A stretch of DNA of 64,000 bases from JBFLYO01 sp040756745 (lineage in GTDB: Bacteria > Bacteroidota > Ignavibacteria > UBA10030 > UBA6906): assembly GCA_040756745.1 (NCBI GenBank), contig JBFLYO010000003.1:1-64000 (forward strand), in the 5' to 3' direction. This document shows positions 51,606-59,930 of the stretch, one piece after another. The notes below the pieces were generated by a model, which saw only the letters and a program-made list of their open reading frames with translations, was not told where the DNA came from and searched no databases. Position 1 is the first letter of the stretch, and each line of letters opens with the position of its first letter. Position numbers and translations under genes: made by a program.

Positions 51606-53854
51606 GGCATCTGCGCCTCCGCCGCTGCTGGCGCCCGCGCGTCGAGTACTTGACGCACTTTCATGGCGAGCAGTTCAAGCTGGAACGGCTTCTGCACGAA
51701 GCCGTTGACTTGCGTCGAGAAGCTCGATGTTTCCACTCCCTCGCGGCCGTAGCCGGTGACGATGATAATGCGGACGGAAGGATTAATGCTGCGGAGCACC
51801 TCGAAGGCCTGCTTTCCTCCCATCACGGGCATGTTGATGTCGAGCAGGACAAGGTCAATCGATCCCTGCCGGGTGCGGTAGAGATCCGCCCCCGATTTCC
51901 CGTCGTGCTCCACGTAGATGGTGTAGCCGAGGCCCGCCAGCATGTCCCGTGCAATCTCGCACACGCTGATCTCGTCATCGATGATGAGAATGTTTTCGCG
52001 GCCGCGTGGCAGGCGTTGGCGGCGCTGGCGAGCTGCAGCGGGAGCTGTAGCTATGGAGCGGGGGAGGTAGACGGAAAACGTCGTCCCACGGTGCGGTTGA
52101 CTCTCCAGATTGATAAAGCCGCCGTGACTTTGCACGACGCCGTACACCACGGAAAGGCCGAGCCCCGTGCCGGAGTCCTTGGTGGTAAAGAACGGCTCGA
52201 AAACGCGGTTCTGGATTGAGCGCTCTATGCCATGCCCGGTGTCGGTGACCTGGATGAGGACGAACGGTCCCGGCTTGATGGAGGAGAACTGGCTGGTGGT
52301 ATGCGCATCGGCGATCGTTACGCTGGTCGAGACGGTGAGCGTGCCGCCGTTCGGCATGGCGTCGCGGGCATTCAGAAACAGATTGAGCAGGGCCTGCTGG
52401 ATTTGCCCGTCGTCCCCGTCCACCGCTGCAACCGCCGGGGTCAGGTTGGTCACCACGGCGATCTCCTTGGTAACGCTTCGCTGAAAGAGGTGGAGTGTTT
52501 CCTCGATCAGGGCGTTGATATTGACCGGCTTGACGATGGTCTCCGTCTTGCGCGCGAACGTGAGGAGCTGGCGGGTGAGGGCGGACCCGCGCCGGGCGGA
52601 TGACTCGATGATCTCGACGTATTTGTAGAGCTTAGATTTCTCGGTGAGCCGGCGGCGCATGATCGATGCGGAACCGAGAACAGCCGCCAGGATGTTGTTG
52701 AAGTCATGGGCGATCCCGCCGGCAAGGTTTCCGATGCTGTCGATCTTCTGGGCGTGGAGGAGAGCTCCTTCCATCTTCTTGCGCTCGGTGATGTCGCGCG
52801 CGACGATGCGGGCATTGACCGTCGCCCCCTGCTCGTCGAACACCAGCGACGAATTGAGTGTGACAAAGAGGTGCTGGCCATCGCGCGTGGCAAGCTGCTC
52901 CTCGACGTCCTTGAGGCCCTTGCCCTCGGCAAACATCGCCTCCACGAGTGCACGCACCTCGCTACGGCGGCTCTCGACGAAGAACTGCTCAAAGGGCTTG
53001 CCGGTGATCTCCTGCTTCGGCCTTCCCATGATTGCCGCCCCCGTCGTGTTGCAGCCGACGACAATATGCTGCCGGCTGACGCTCAGGTAGATATCGGGAG
53101 CATTTTCAAAGAGGTCGATGTACTGCTTCTCTGATTCCTTCAGCCGGTCAAACAGCCGGGCGTTGTTGAGGGCAACGCTGATCTGGTTGCCGAAGGCCTC
53201 AACGAGCTCGGCCTGCTTGAGAGTGAACATCTCGTAGTCACGCCCGGCGACGATCAGCGCGCCGGCCACAGTGTCTTTGACTTTCAGCGGGACCGACGCC
53301 CAGAACTGTACGCCCATTGCCTTGAACACGGGATCGATATGCCCGAGCCGTTCGTGCTGACGCTCTCTCTGCACATGGGGCTGCTGGAGCCAGAGTCCCG
53401 GCGTACTCGACGAGGGATCGTTGGCGGGAAGGAAGCGCAGCGTGGTGCCTTTGGAGAACTTCTGGATAAGCGAATCACCCTCCAGCATGTAGATCCACCC
53501 GAAGTCGGTCCCCAGCAGCTCGGTAATCTTATCCAGCGCCGTCTGGAGGACGACGTCGAGGTCGACCACCTGGTTGACAGCTTCTGCGATGGTGTTCATG
53601 GCGAGCAGCTGGCGGCGCTGCTCGTCGAGCTGGCGGCTGTAGCGAAGCGAGAAGTAGACGTTGGTAAACCCTATCGTCCCCACCGTGAGGATGCTGATGA
53701 AGTCCATCAGCCGCGGCGACTGCCCGGTGACGACCATAGCGCTGATGATCGTCGCCATTGAGACGATCACCGCCGTCGAGGCCACAATCTGCGCCTGTTC
53801 GACCGGCCCGAGGTTTTTGATGAACTGGCGAAGGACGGAAAAGGGATTCTTCAT
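51602..53854 (-). CDS. Hybrid sensor histidine kinase with GAF, PAS and receiver domains
   Basis: A 750-residue membrane-anchored hybrid kinase. Two hydrophobic segments at residues 21-43 and 50-71, GAF domain (about 90-235), PAS domain (about 245-360), HisKA with H383 (GGIAHDFNNILA), HATPase with N, G1 and F boxes (DTGHGIE, FEPFFTTKDSGTGLGLSV) and C-terminal receiver with D672 (LLDINMPVMGG) and KPF near 729. The HDFN form of the His box is typical of the hybrid class. No DNA-binding response regulator is adjacent, so the phosphorelay partner is elsewhere. It is the first gene of the operon RodZ-ligA-GT9-like-STAS. Confidence 0.93.
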   Translation of the reverse strand: MKNPFSVLRQFIKNLGPVEQAQIVASTAVIVSMATIISAMVVTGQSPRLMDFISILTVGTIGFTNVYFSLRYSRQLDEQRRQLLAMNTIAEAVNQVVDLDVVLQTALDKITELLGTDFGWIYMLEGDSLIQKFSKGTTLRFLPANDPSSSTPGLWLQQPHVQRERQHERLGHIDPVFKAMGVQFWASVPLKVKDTVAGALIVAGRDYEMFTLKQAELVEAFGNQISVALNNARLFDRLKESEKQYIDLFENAPDIYLSVSRQHIVVGCNTTGAAIMGRPKQEITGKPFEQFFVESRRSEVRALVEAMFAEGKGLKDVEEQLATRDGQHLFVTLNSSLVFDEQGATVNARIVARDITERKKMEGALLHAQKIDSIGNLAGGIAHDFNNILAAVLGSASIMRRRLTEKSKLYKYVEIIESSARRGSALTRQLLTFARKTETIVKPVNINALIEETLHLFQRSVTKEIAVVTNLTPAVAAVDGDDGQIQQALLNLFLNARDAMPNGGTLTVSTSVTIADAHTTSQFSSIKPGPFVLIQVTDTGHGIERSIQNRVFEPFFTTKDSGTGLGLSVVYGVVQSHGGFINLESQPHRGTTFSVYLPRSIATAPAAARQRRQRLPRGRENILIIDDEISVCEIARDMLAGLGYTIYVEHDGKSGADLYRTRQGSIDLVLLDINMPVMGGKQAFEVLRSINPSVRIIIVTGYGREGVETSSFSTQVNGFVQKPFQLELLAMKVRQVLDARAPAAAEAQMP

Positions 53855-53922
53855 CAGCGCTAAGGTAGGAAAACGGGACGTAAAGAAAAAGAGGAGAGAG
53901 AGGAGAAAGAATTTCGGAAGGC

Positions 53923-54006
53923 GGAGTGCGGATTGCGGAACGGAAGTTCAGATGTGCGATTTGTGATTTCGGATGTGCCTTTACTTCATTCCGCAATCCG
54001 CGCTCC
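53923..54006. repeat. Fold-back repeat with 18-nt arms
   Basis: An 18-nt arm (53923-53940, GGAGTGCGGATTGCGGAA) pairs with 53989-54006 at 17 of 18 positions, with a spacer of 48 nt. It lies between the kinase start and the HU gene's 3' end. Another partial arm of the same kind is at 63531-63554. Confidence 0.75.
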
Positions 54007-54023
54007 GCAATCCGCAATATAGT

Positions 54024-54052
54024 GCAGCCCCACCGGGGGAAGGCAGGGCTGC
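54024..54052 (-). other. Hairpin downstream of the HU gene
   Basis: A 7-bp stem GCAGCCC/GGGCTGC (54024-54030 with 54046-54052) with a 15-nt loop lies 32 nt after the HU stop. No T-tract follows on the minus strand. Confidence 0.35.
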
Positions 54053-54083
54053 GGTGCTTGCTGCGTATAAGCCCGCGAGGGGG

Positions 54084-54380
54084 TTACATGACGGGCTTCT
54101 TCGGCAGCACGGCTTCTTTGCATGCCTTGGCGACGCGGAACTTCACGACGGTCTTTGCCGGAATCTGAATCTGCTCGCCCGTCTTCGGATTGCGTCCGAT
54201 GCGCGCCTTGCGATTCACGAGCACGAGCTTGCCGATGCCGGGAATCGTGAAGGAATTCTTCGCCTCCTTGTAAGCAAGATTCGCGAGCTCCTCGAACATC
54301 GACGCCACCATCTTCTTCTTCAAATCGAACTTCTTGGCAAAGTGCGCGATGGTCGCGGTCTTCGACATTTGTTTACCCAT
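54084..54380 (-). CDS. HU/IHF-family DNA-binding protein
   Basis: A 98-residue histone-like nucleoid protein. Core sequence: FAKKFDLKKKMVASMFEEL, FTIPGIGKLVLVNRKARIGRNPKTGEQI, then AKTVVKFRVAKACKEAV. The RxxRNPxTGE-like beta-arm (RIGRNPKTGEQ) is the DNA-bending signature. Start at 54380 has GGGAGG 5 nt upstream; a later ATG (54368) is possible. The 5' region (54381-54591) holds a long inverted repeat and no confident promoter. Confidence 0.95.
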   Translation of the reverse strand: MGKQMSKTATIAHFAKKFDLKKKMVASMFEELANLAYKEAKNSFTIPGIGKLVLVNRKARIGRNPKTGEQIQIPAKTVVKFRVAKACKEAVLPKKPVM

Positions 54381-54421
54381 TGAACCTCCCTACAAGAATT
54401 GTGATTGAATTCGTTTTCAGT

Positions 54422-54517
54422 CCGGCAGCAAAATCACCCTTGTATTTGCAAGGGAGTTGCTGCAATGCCGGCTCGTTTCAGACAAATAAACGAAAAAAAG
54501 GCCAATAAATACAAGGG
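54422..54517. other. Nested inverted repeats upstream of the HU gene
   Basis: Outer arms CCCTTGTATTT (54437-54447) and AAATACAAGGG (54507-54517) pair exactly over 11 bp. A second pair, CCGGCAGCAA (54422-54431) with TTGCTGC and GCCGG at about 54457-54470, overlaps the left arm. It may be an mRNA leader structure or protein-binding site for HU expression. Confidence 0.5.
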
Positions 54518-54591
54518 AAAATCAAACTGTTACCGGATCGAACAGAAGTTGAATCCGCTGTAAATCGTGTAAGCCGCTGATAAATAATGGG

Positions 54592-56610
54592 TTATTGGTC
54601 AGAAGGCTCGACGACCGTAGTCTCTCCGTCGGCCCCCAAAATCTCAACCGGACAGCGTGGAAGCGAGGAAATGAAGGCCCTGCCGTAACTTTTGTGCAGG
54701 ATGCGGGAATCGAGCACCGTGACCACCCCTTTATCGTCACGGGTTCTGATGAGTCGCCCGGCACCCTGCTTGAATTTTAGGACGGCTTCTGGCAGCACGT
54801 ATTCGAGGAAGGAATTCCCACCTCGTGCGGCGATCGCTTCAAGCCGCGCTTCTATCAGCGGATGGTTCGGGGCTGCAAAAGGAAGTCGAGTGATGATCAC
54901 ATGCTCGAGCGCCTCGCCCGGCACGTCCACGCCCATCCAGAAACTGTCAAGGCCGAAGAGAACTGAGCTGATGTCTTCCTTGAAGTTCTCAAGCAGCTCA
55001 TGACGTTGTCCATCGATCCCCTGCACCATCATGCGGATTCCCCGCTCGGAGAGTTCGGGGGCAAGTGTGGCGGCCGCAGAGCGCATCATTGCGGCGCTTG
55101 TGAAGAGCACCAGGGCTTTCCCCTGGGTCCGTTCAATGCTCCGGAGAATCCACCCTGGAAGTTCCTGCGCGTGCGCATCGCTGTCCGGCTCCGGGACATC
55201 TCGTGCGAGGCAGAGGGTCATCTGCCGCGAGTGGTCAAAGGGGGAGCCGAGGATAAGGGGCGTCGCATCATCGGCGCCGACGCGGGCGCGGAAATAATCG
55301 AGCGAGCCATTCACAGAGAGTGTCGCACTCGTCATGATGACCGGCGTTTGCTCGCGAAACAGACGAGGACCCAGAACCTCCCCGACGTCAGAGGGAGACG
55401 CAACGAGCATCACATTTCCTGAAGGCGGAAGCTCCACCCAGTACGTGAGCTGGTCTCCGGTCTGATCGAGGAATGCCTGAACGCTGGTGCGCACCTCCTG
55501 CAATGATCGGCGGGCGGAGGCGAGCTCCTGGGACTGGAAGAGGTCGGCCGACTTTTCTTCGGCCTGCTTGAGGAAGCTCTCGACGGCGAGGAACGGTTCA
55601 TCGATGGCATTGACCGCGACGCCGGGGGCCCTGATACGAATCTCCTGCCTGGGACCGTAGCCGCTGCCCGATGGGGGCGCGAGAGCGCGTGCTGCCCGCG
55701 AGATGGTTCCGAAGAATTCATCGATCGCCGCTTCGGCCGACTCGAATATTGCCACCGGCTTTCTACGTCGTCCGCCGAGGAGCCCCTTCTTCGTCTTCGG
55801 ATTATAGATTCTGTGGAGGGCCAGCAGGGCGGCTCGGCGCGACAGCTTCAGACCGAGCCCTGCCCCCGCGACCGCCTCGAGCGTATGGGCCTCATCGAAT
55901 ATGACAAAATCGTCCGGGAAGATGAAGTGGTCTTCAGATTCATTAATGGCGAAGAGGGAAAAGAAGAGGGCATGGTTCAGGATCAGCAGGTGGGCTTCGC
56001 GTGCCCGCACTTTCGCCCGCTGGAAGAAACATCGCTGACCGCAGACGCCGGAGCTGCAGGTTCCCTGCTCGGAGCAGACCATTTCCCAGACATCGGGACG
56101 AGGTGAGAAATCGAGTCCCTCCATGTCGCCGTCGGGCGTGTGTGATGCCCAGGCCTGTATGCGCGCAAGCTGTTCCGCGCCATTCAGATCGAACATCGAC
56201 GATGGTGAAGCGACGGCATGAGCAAGGCGGGTGGTGCAGAGGTAGTTACGGCGACCCTTGAGGGTCGCAGCCACGACGGGCTTTCCTATCAGCGAGCGGG
56301 CGATCGGGATGTCTTTCTGGATCAATTGCTCCTGCAGGTTCTTGGTGTGGGTGGAGACGATCGCCTTCTGGTTTCGCTCGAGGGCGTACAGAAGGGCAGG
56401 GACAAGGTAGGCAAGGGTCTTGCCGACGCCGGTGGGGGCTTCCACGATAAGGTGGCTTCGCTCCTCCAGAGCCGAGGCGACCGCCGCGGCCATCTCCTCC
56501 TGCTGGGGCCGATGTTCATATCCTTTGCGCTGAGCGAGCGTGCCTGATGGAGAGAAGATGTGTTCAACCGTGGAGCGGAGGTGTTCCATATCCAATTGCA
56601 AGGTAACCAT
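54592..56610 (-). CDS. DinG/XPD-family ATP-dependent DNA helicase
   Basis: A 672-residue SF2 helicase. Walker A APTGVGKT (about 58-65), DEAH box (D239-E-A-H242), and a set of cysteines C125, C179, C185, C190 and C194, four of which would bind the XPD/DinG-type [4Fe-4S] cluster. C-terminal motifs GLDSFWMGVDVPGEAL and QGAGRLIRTRDDKG are conserved. It probably resolves DNA structures such as R-loops or G-quadruplexes. Start 56610, or 56589 (MEHLRS); both precede the first motif. It is divergent with the PAP2 gene. Confidence 0.9.
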   Translation of the reverse strand: MVTLQLDMEHLRSTVEHIFSPSGTLAQRKGYEHRPQQEEMAAAVASALEERSHLIVEAPTGVGKTLAYLVPALLYALERNQKAIVSTHTKNLQEQLIQKDIPIARSLIGKPVVAATLKGRRNYLCTTRLAHAVASPSSMFDLNGAEQLARIQAWASHTPDGDMEGLDFSPRPDVWEMVCSEQGTCSSGVCGQRCFFQRAKVRAREAHLLILNHALFFSLFAINESEDHFIFPDDFVIFDEAHTLEAVAGAGLGLKLSRRAALLALHRIYNPKTKKGLLGGRRRKPVAIFESAEAAIDEFFGTISRAARALAPPSGSGYGPRQEIRIRAPGVAVNAIDEPFLAVESFLKQAEEKSADLFQSQELASARRSLQEVRTSVQAFLDQTGDQLTYWVELPPSGNVMLVASPSDVGEVLGPRLFREQTPVIMTSATLSVNGSLDYFRARVGADDATPLILGSPFDHSRQMTLCLARDVPEPDSDAHAQELPGWILRSIERTQGKALVLFTSAAMMRSAAATLAPELSERGIRMMVQGIDGQRHELLENFKEDISSVLFGLDSFWMGVDVPGEALEHVIITRLPFAAPNHPLIEARLEAIAARGGNSFLEYVLPEAVLKFKQGAGRLIRTRDDKGVVTVLDSRILHKSYGRAFISSLPRCPVEILGADGETTVVEPSDQ

Positions 56611-56670
56611 TCGGGCGGTTGCATGCCACCGCCTGTATTTTCTGCAGTATTTCTCTTATCATGGAACCTC

Positions 56671-57504
56671 ATGCGCAGACCAGTTATGGTTACAGTATTC
56701 GTTTCGACGACCTTTTGCAGCACCGCCTGGTGCGGGGGCGTTGATACTCTGGCAGCGAGCCGGCCGTCGGCAATCTCGAACATGGAGAAGGATGGTCTGA
56801 CGTTTCTTCGAGGTGCAGGGCATATTTTCTCAGCACCCGGACGATGGGGGGGAGAGGATTGGTTGATGGCGGGCGCCGTTGGGGTGGGGACAGGAGGGGC
56901 AATGTTCCTGGACAACGACATGCGGGAGTTGATGCAAAGGAGTCAGAGCGGTGGGGCAGACAAGATCAGCGACATTTCCGTCGAGTACGGTTCGGGCGTG
57001 AATATGCTCCTTCTTTCTGCCGGCGGATATGCAGCGGGGTTGATCTTTGAGGAGGACTGGCTACGTGAGACGGCGATGCTGAGCGGGTCGGCGATACTGA
57101 TTGCGGGTGTGGTGTCCACCGTGACGAAGGTTGTGGCCGGCAGGGCGCGCCCCTACACCGGCTTGGGATCAGGGATGTGGAGGCCGTTTTCGCTCAAGGT
57201 CGATTACGAGTCGTTCCCCTCGGGTCATGTGATCGTCGCGTTTGCAGTCAGCGGGGTGCTTGCCGAGCGGATCGGGAATCCCTGGGCGACGGTCGGGTTG
57301 TACGGCCTCGCGGCGGCTACCGCCTGGTCGCGGATGTACACCGACCATCACTGGTTTTCGGACGTCATCCTCGCCGCGGCGATATCGGTGTCGGTGAGCA
57401 GGTCGCTAGTCCAATGGTATGAAGGGGAGAGCAAGGGGGAGAGTGATGAGGGGATTGGAATTGTGCCGATGCGTGGGGGGATCGGATTAATCCTGGTGTT
57501 CTGA
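56671..57504 (+). CDS. PAP2-family membrane phosphatase
   Basis: A 277-residue phosphatidic-acid-phosphatase type 2 protein with signal peptide (MRRPVMVTVFVSTTFCSTAW) and C-terminal helices. Motifs: K-x6-RP (KVVAGRARP), PSGH (SFPSGHVIVAFA) and SRxxxxxHxxxD (SRMYTDHHWFSD), so it should be active. Likely recycles undecaprenyl pyrophosphate or dephosphorylates lipids at the periplasmic face. The open frame extends upstream to 56560 but there overlaps the helicase gene; ATG 56671 is the best start. A 6-nt gap separates its stop from a nested palindrome. Confidence 0.88.
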   Translation: MRRPVMVTVFVSTTFCSTAWCGGVDTLAASRPSAISNMEKDGLTFLRGAGHIFSAPGRWGGEDWLMAGAVGVGTGGAMFLDNDMRELMQRSQSGGADKISDISVEYGSGVNMLLLSAGGYAAGLIFEEDWLRETAMLSGSAILIAGVVSTVTKVVAGRARPYTGLGSGMWRPFSLKVDYESFPSGHVIVAFAVSGVLAERIGNPWATVGLYGLAAATAWSRMYTDHHWFSDVILAAAISVSVSRSLVQWYEGESKGESDEGIGIVPMRGGIGLILVF

Positions 57505-57510
57505 AGAATA

Positions 57511-57640
57511 CCGCAGAGACGCAGAGTGATAGCCTGAACTCGAGCCCTGGATTCAGATTGAGGGGATGGGCCCTCACCCTCACCTCAAACTCAATCTTGA
57601 TCTCAATCTGAATCTTCTCTGCGTCTCTGCGCCTCTGCGG
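57511..57640. repeat. Nested palindrome (about 130 bp) between PAP2 and DUF2147 genes
   Basis: Outer arms CCGCAGAGACGCAGAG (57511-57526) and 57617-57632 match at 15 of 16. Inner arms GATTCAGATTGAG (57550-57562) and CTCAATCTGAATC (57602-57614) match exactly. The centre holds hexamer-like CTCAAT units. The whole can fold into a long cruciform. Confidence 0.8.
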
Positions 57641-57662
57641 CAAAAATAACAAAGGGGTGTCT

Positions 57663-58112
57663 ATGCGCTTTCTGCTGGTCCTTTCGCTCCGGATCCTGGG
57701 TTTAACGTTTGCCCGGGATGATCCTCGTGCCGGCGATGCGATTCTTGGCCAATGGCTCACGGCCGAGTCTGAATCACGGATCGAGATCTACAAATGCGAC
57801 AGCATCACCTACTGCGGCCGGATTGTCTGGCTGCGCGACCCACTGAAGGAGGGGAAGCCGGTGGTGGACGATAAGAACCCGGAGGAATCATTACGGAACC
57901 GGCCGGTGATGGGGCTGGAGCTGCTGAGGGGCTTCACCTACGACGGGGACGGCGTTTGGGCGGGCGGGAAGATTTACGATCCGAAGAGCGGGAATGATTA
58001 CAGTGCGAAGATGCGGCTGACCAGTGATTCAACGCTGAACCTTCGCGGGTATGTACTCATTCCGCTCTTTGGCAGGACTGAGGGGTGGGTGCGGGTGAAG
58101 AAAGCAGATTGA
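57663..58112 (+). CDS. DUF2147 secreted protein
   Basis: A 149-residue protein with a signal-like N-terminus (MRFLLVLSLRILGLTFA) and the DUF2147 pattern: ILGQWLTAESESRIEIYKC, YCGRIVWLRDP, then GLELLRGFTYDGDGVW and IYDPKSGNDYSAKM, ending VLIPLFGRTEGWVRV. Likely periplasmic, function unknown. Start at 57663 has AAAGGGG upstream; GTG 57657 is possible. TGA stop lies inside a GATTGAGATT repeat. Confidence 0.9.
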   Translation: MRFLLVLSLRILGLTFARDDPRAGDAILGQWLTAESESRIEIYKCDSITYCGRIVWLRDPLKEGKPVVDDKNPEESLRNRPVMGLELLRGFTYDGDGVWAGGKIYDPKSGNDYSAKMRLTSDSTLNLRGYVLIPLFGRTEGWVRVKKAD

Positions 58113-58470
58113 GATTTAGATTGAGATTAAGATTAAGGTTAAGGGGTGAGGCAGGTTAAGGTTAAGGGGATCAAGCTCGTCGGTCATTGCGAGCGCTCTT
58201 TGCGAAGTCCGCCTCTTGGATCCGCCATCGAGGCGGATCCCGGGGGGCGGACAATCTCTGGTTAGGCAGACAGAGGTTGCTTCGTCGCTGAGAAACGCTC
58301 CTCGGTGACCGGAAAGTGAGACGGAATGTCTGGAGCCTGAACAAGTGGCCTCGGGCAGCGAAGCTATTTTTCTCCTTGACATTCTTTTTTATAGACGCAA
58401 TGACAAAGTGCTCTGTGGTTATCCTCTCAACCATACTCTCAATCTTGATCTCAATCTCAACCGTAACCCT
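58107..58470. repeat. Noncoding gap: hexamer arms flanking a palindromic element
   Basis: No gene is visible in 58113-58511. The left hexamer block (58107-58170, units such as GAGATT, AAGATT, AAGGTT) and the right block (58425-58470, units such as CTCAAT and CTTGAT) are in inverted orientation. Between them lies a 222-nt element (58183-58404) with 9-nt terminal inverted repeats. Confidence 0.7.
58183..58404. repeat. 222-nt palindromic element (dispersed-repeat-like)
   Basis: The ends GTCATTGCG (58183-58191) and CGCAATGAC (58396-58404) are exact inverted repeats. Inside are nested stems: GTCCGCC with GGCGGAC (58207-58213 and 58246-58252), and GGATCCGCC with GGCGGATCC (58218-58226 and 58232-58240). 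A TTGCTTCGTCGC segment at about 58277-58288 resembles the cattgcgag/gcaatct dispersed repeats known from several bacteria. No transposase is present. Confidence 0.7.
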
Positions 58471-58511
58471 CGTTCCCCTCAGTCCGCTCCTTGTTCTGCA
58501 CTGTTCCCACC

Positions 58512-59924
58512 TCACTTCTTCCGAAACGTCACCGCCCGCTCTGATGCGGTCTCCAGTTCCATGAGGAGTTGAACCAATTTGTTGTAGTCCTCAGGGGGGA
58601 TAACCTGTGATGTGAGATCCAGCGTAGCCGTTAGGCGCACGTCGTCTCCATCCCGCTTGCAAGCAATTGAGCCTCGCCCACCTGCAAAACCGCGCATGGT
58701 GGTGTCTCTCGGAGACTCAGTTACCACGTACCCCTCTGGATGATGAATACGCCATTCGATCGTCATCGTGTACGGTTCGGGAAACACGACGTCGTTCGTA
58801 CGTGACGGGGCGAATAGCTCATCCCGCAGCTGCCGCAGCAGGTGATTGGCAGGTCGAACACTGACGTATTTTTCGATGGTGGTCACCGCTGCCCTTGAAG
58901 TTCCCTTCGCGGCAATACTGACAAGGCCCTCCTCAAAAAACGGCGAGTAGCGAAGATCGCCCGCGTTTTCAAGACATTTGCCCAACACTGCTCGCTCGAA
59001 AAACGACTCCAGGTCCTTTCCCTTCAGCGCATAACCCCCGTTGCGCCACTCTTCAACCGGAGCACCGCGTCCGCTCGTTGCCATGCTGTCGAGGACGGCG
59101 AACCGGTCGCTGAACCTGAGGTCATGTGACTCTCGGATCCAAGCCTCGCCTGCCCTTGCGGCAGGCGTGGTCACCGATTGACACCCGTCGTTGCTGATCA
59201 CCATGGCGGTGATTCCCTTCAGGAACCATGGGGTGCTATAACGGTTCGGGATCGCCCTGTCGAAGTCATACAGCCGTTCGACTCCCCCAATTCTTACCTG
59301 CACGCCGATCCTGTCAAACCATCGGACCGTCGGCACGCTTGTTTCATACACCCCCTTCCGCCTGTCGCGGATCCACCCTGCCTTCGCGTCCACCTCCCAT
59401 TGGCGTAGGATCTTGTAGAAGATCGCTGAAAGATCAGACGCATCGCCGCTCCCGTCATCGAAGACCTTATCCAGATCATCGACTAGCGGGTAGAGACTGT
59501 TCACAGGGTCAAGCACGATCGCATGTCGCAAGGCAGTATAAAGACTGTCAACGCGCGCAAAGGTAACCGGCGATCCTAATGGAGCAAGGCCCAGCTGCCT
59601 GATACGGGAGTCTTTGACGTGACCCTTGTCGAGGTTCTCCTCCCAGTATGTCTTCGCGAGCGAGGACCAGTCCGTAGAACCACGAAACGCCAGATCGGAC
59701 ACAAATGCCGTCATCATGGAGAGTTCTTCAAATGGCGGTGCGTACGGTTCGGCGGGGATCGCATTGAGATTTCTCACGCTCCAGAACCGTGTGTCTCCCG
59801 ATCCGAGCGTCGTTGCGATTTCAGAGATCTTCGGCTCGCCGATGCGGTCGGCAGGGAAGCTGAATACCCGGATTTCATCACGCGCCTGACCGGTAATCGC
59901 GAGATTCGAAAAGAGCACGGGCAT
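58512..59924 (-). CDS. Interrupted DUF3857/transglutaminase-like gene A, C-terminal part
   Basis: 470 residues from ATG 59924, continuing in the same frame as the part upstream of the TAG at 59933-59931. It contains the end of the DUF3857 region (PVLFSNLAITG, IRVFSFPADRIGEP), a transglutaminase-like core and a C-terminal beta part (IEWRIHHPEGYVVTES). Where active enzymes carry Gly-Asp-Cys, this reads DGSGDASDLSAIF, so the Cys is replaced. Without its N-terminal half it has no signal peptide and is unlikely to be secreted. Probably the remains of a protein that was already non-catalytic. Confidence 0.6.
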   Translation of the reverse strand: MPVLFSNLAITGQARDEIRVFSFPADRIGEPKISEIATTLGSGDTRFWSVRNLNAIPAEPYAPPFEELSMMTAFVSDLAFRGSTDWSSLAKTYWEENLDKGHVKDSRIRQLGLAPLGSPVTFARVDSLYTALRHAIVLDPVNSLYPLVDDLDKVFDDGSGDASDLSAIFYKILRQWEVDAKAGWIRDRRKGVYETSVPTVRWFDRIGVQVRIGGVERLYDFDRAIPNRYSTPWFLKGITAMVISNDGCQSVTTPAARAGEAWIRESHDLRFSDRFAVLDSMATSGRGAPVEEWRNGGYALKGKDLESFFERAVLGKCLENAGDLRYSPFFEEGLVSIAAKGTSRAAVTTIEKYVSVRPANHLLRQLRDELFAPSRTNDVVFPEPYTMTIEWRIHHPEGYVVTESPRDTTMRGFAGGRGSIACKRDGDDVRLTATLDLTSQVIPPEDYNKLVQLLMELETASERAVTFRKK

Positions 59925-59930
59925 GCGGTC

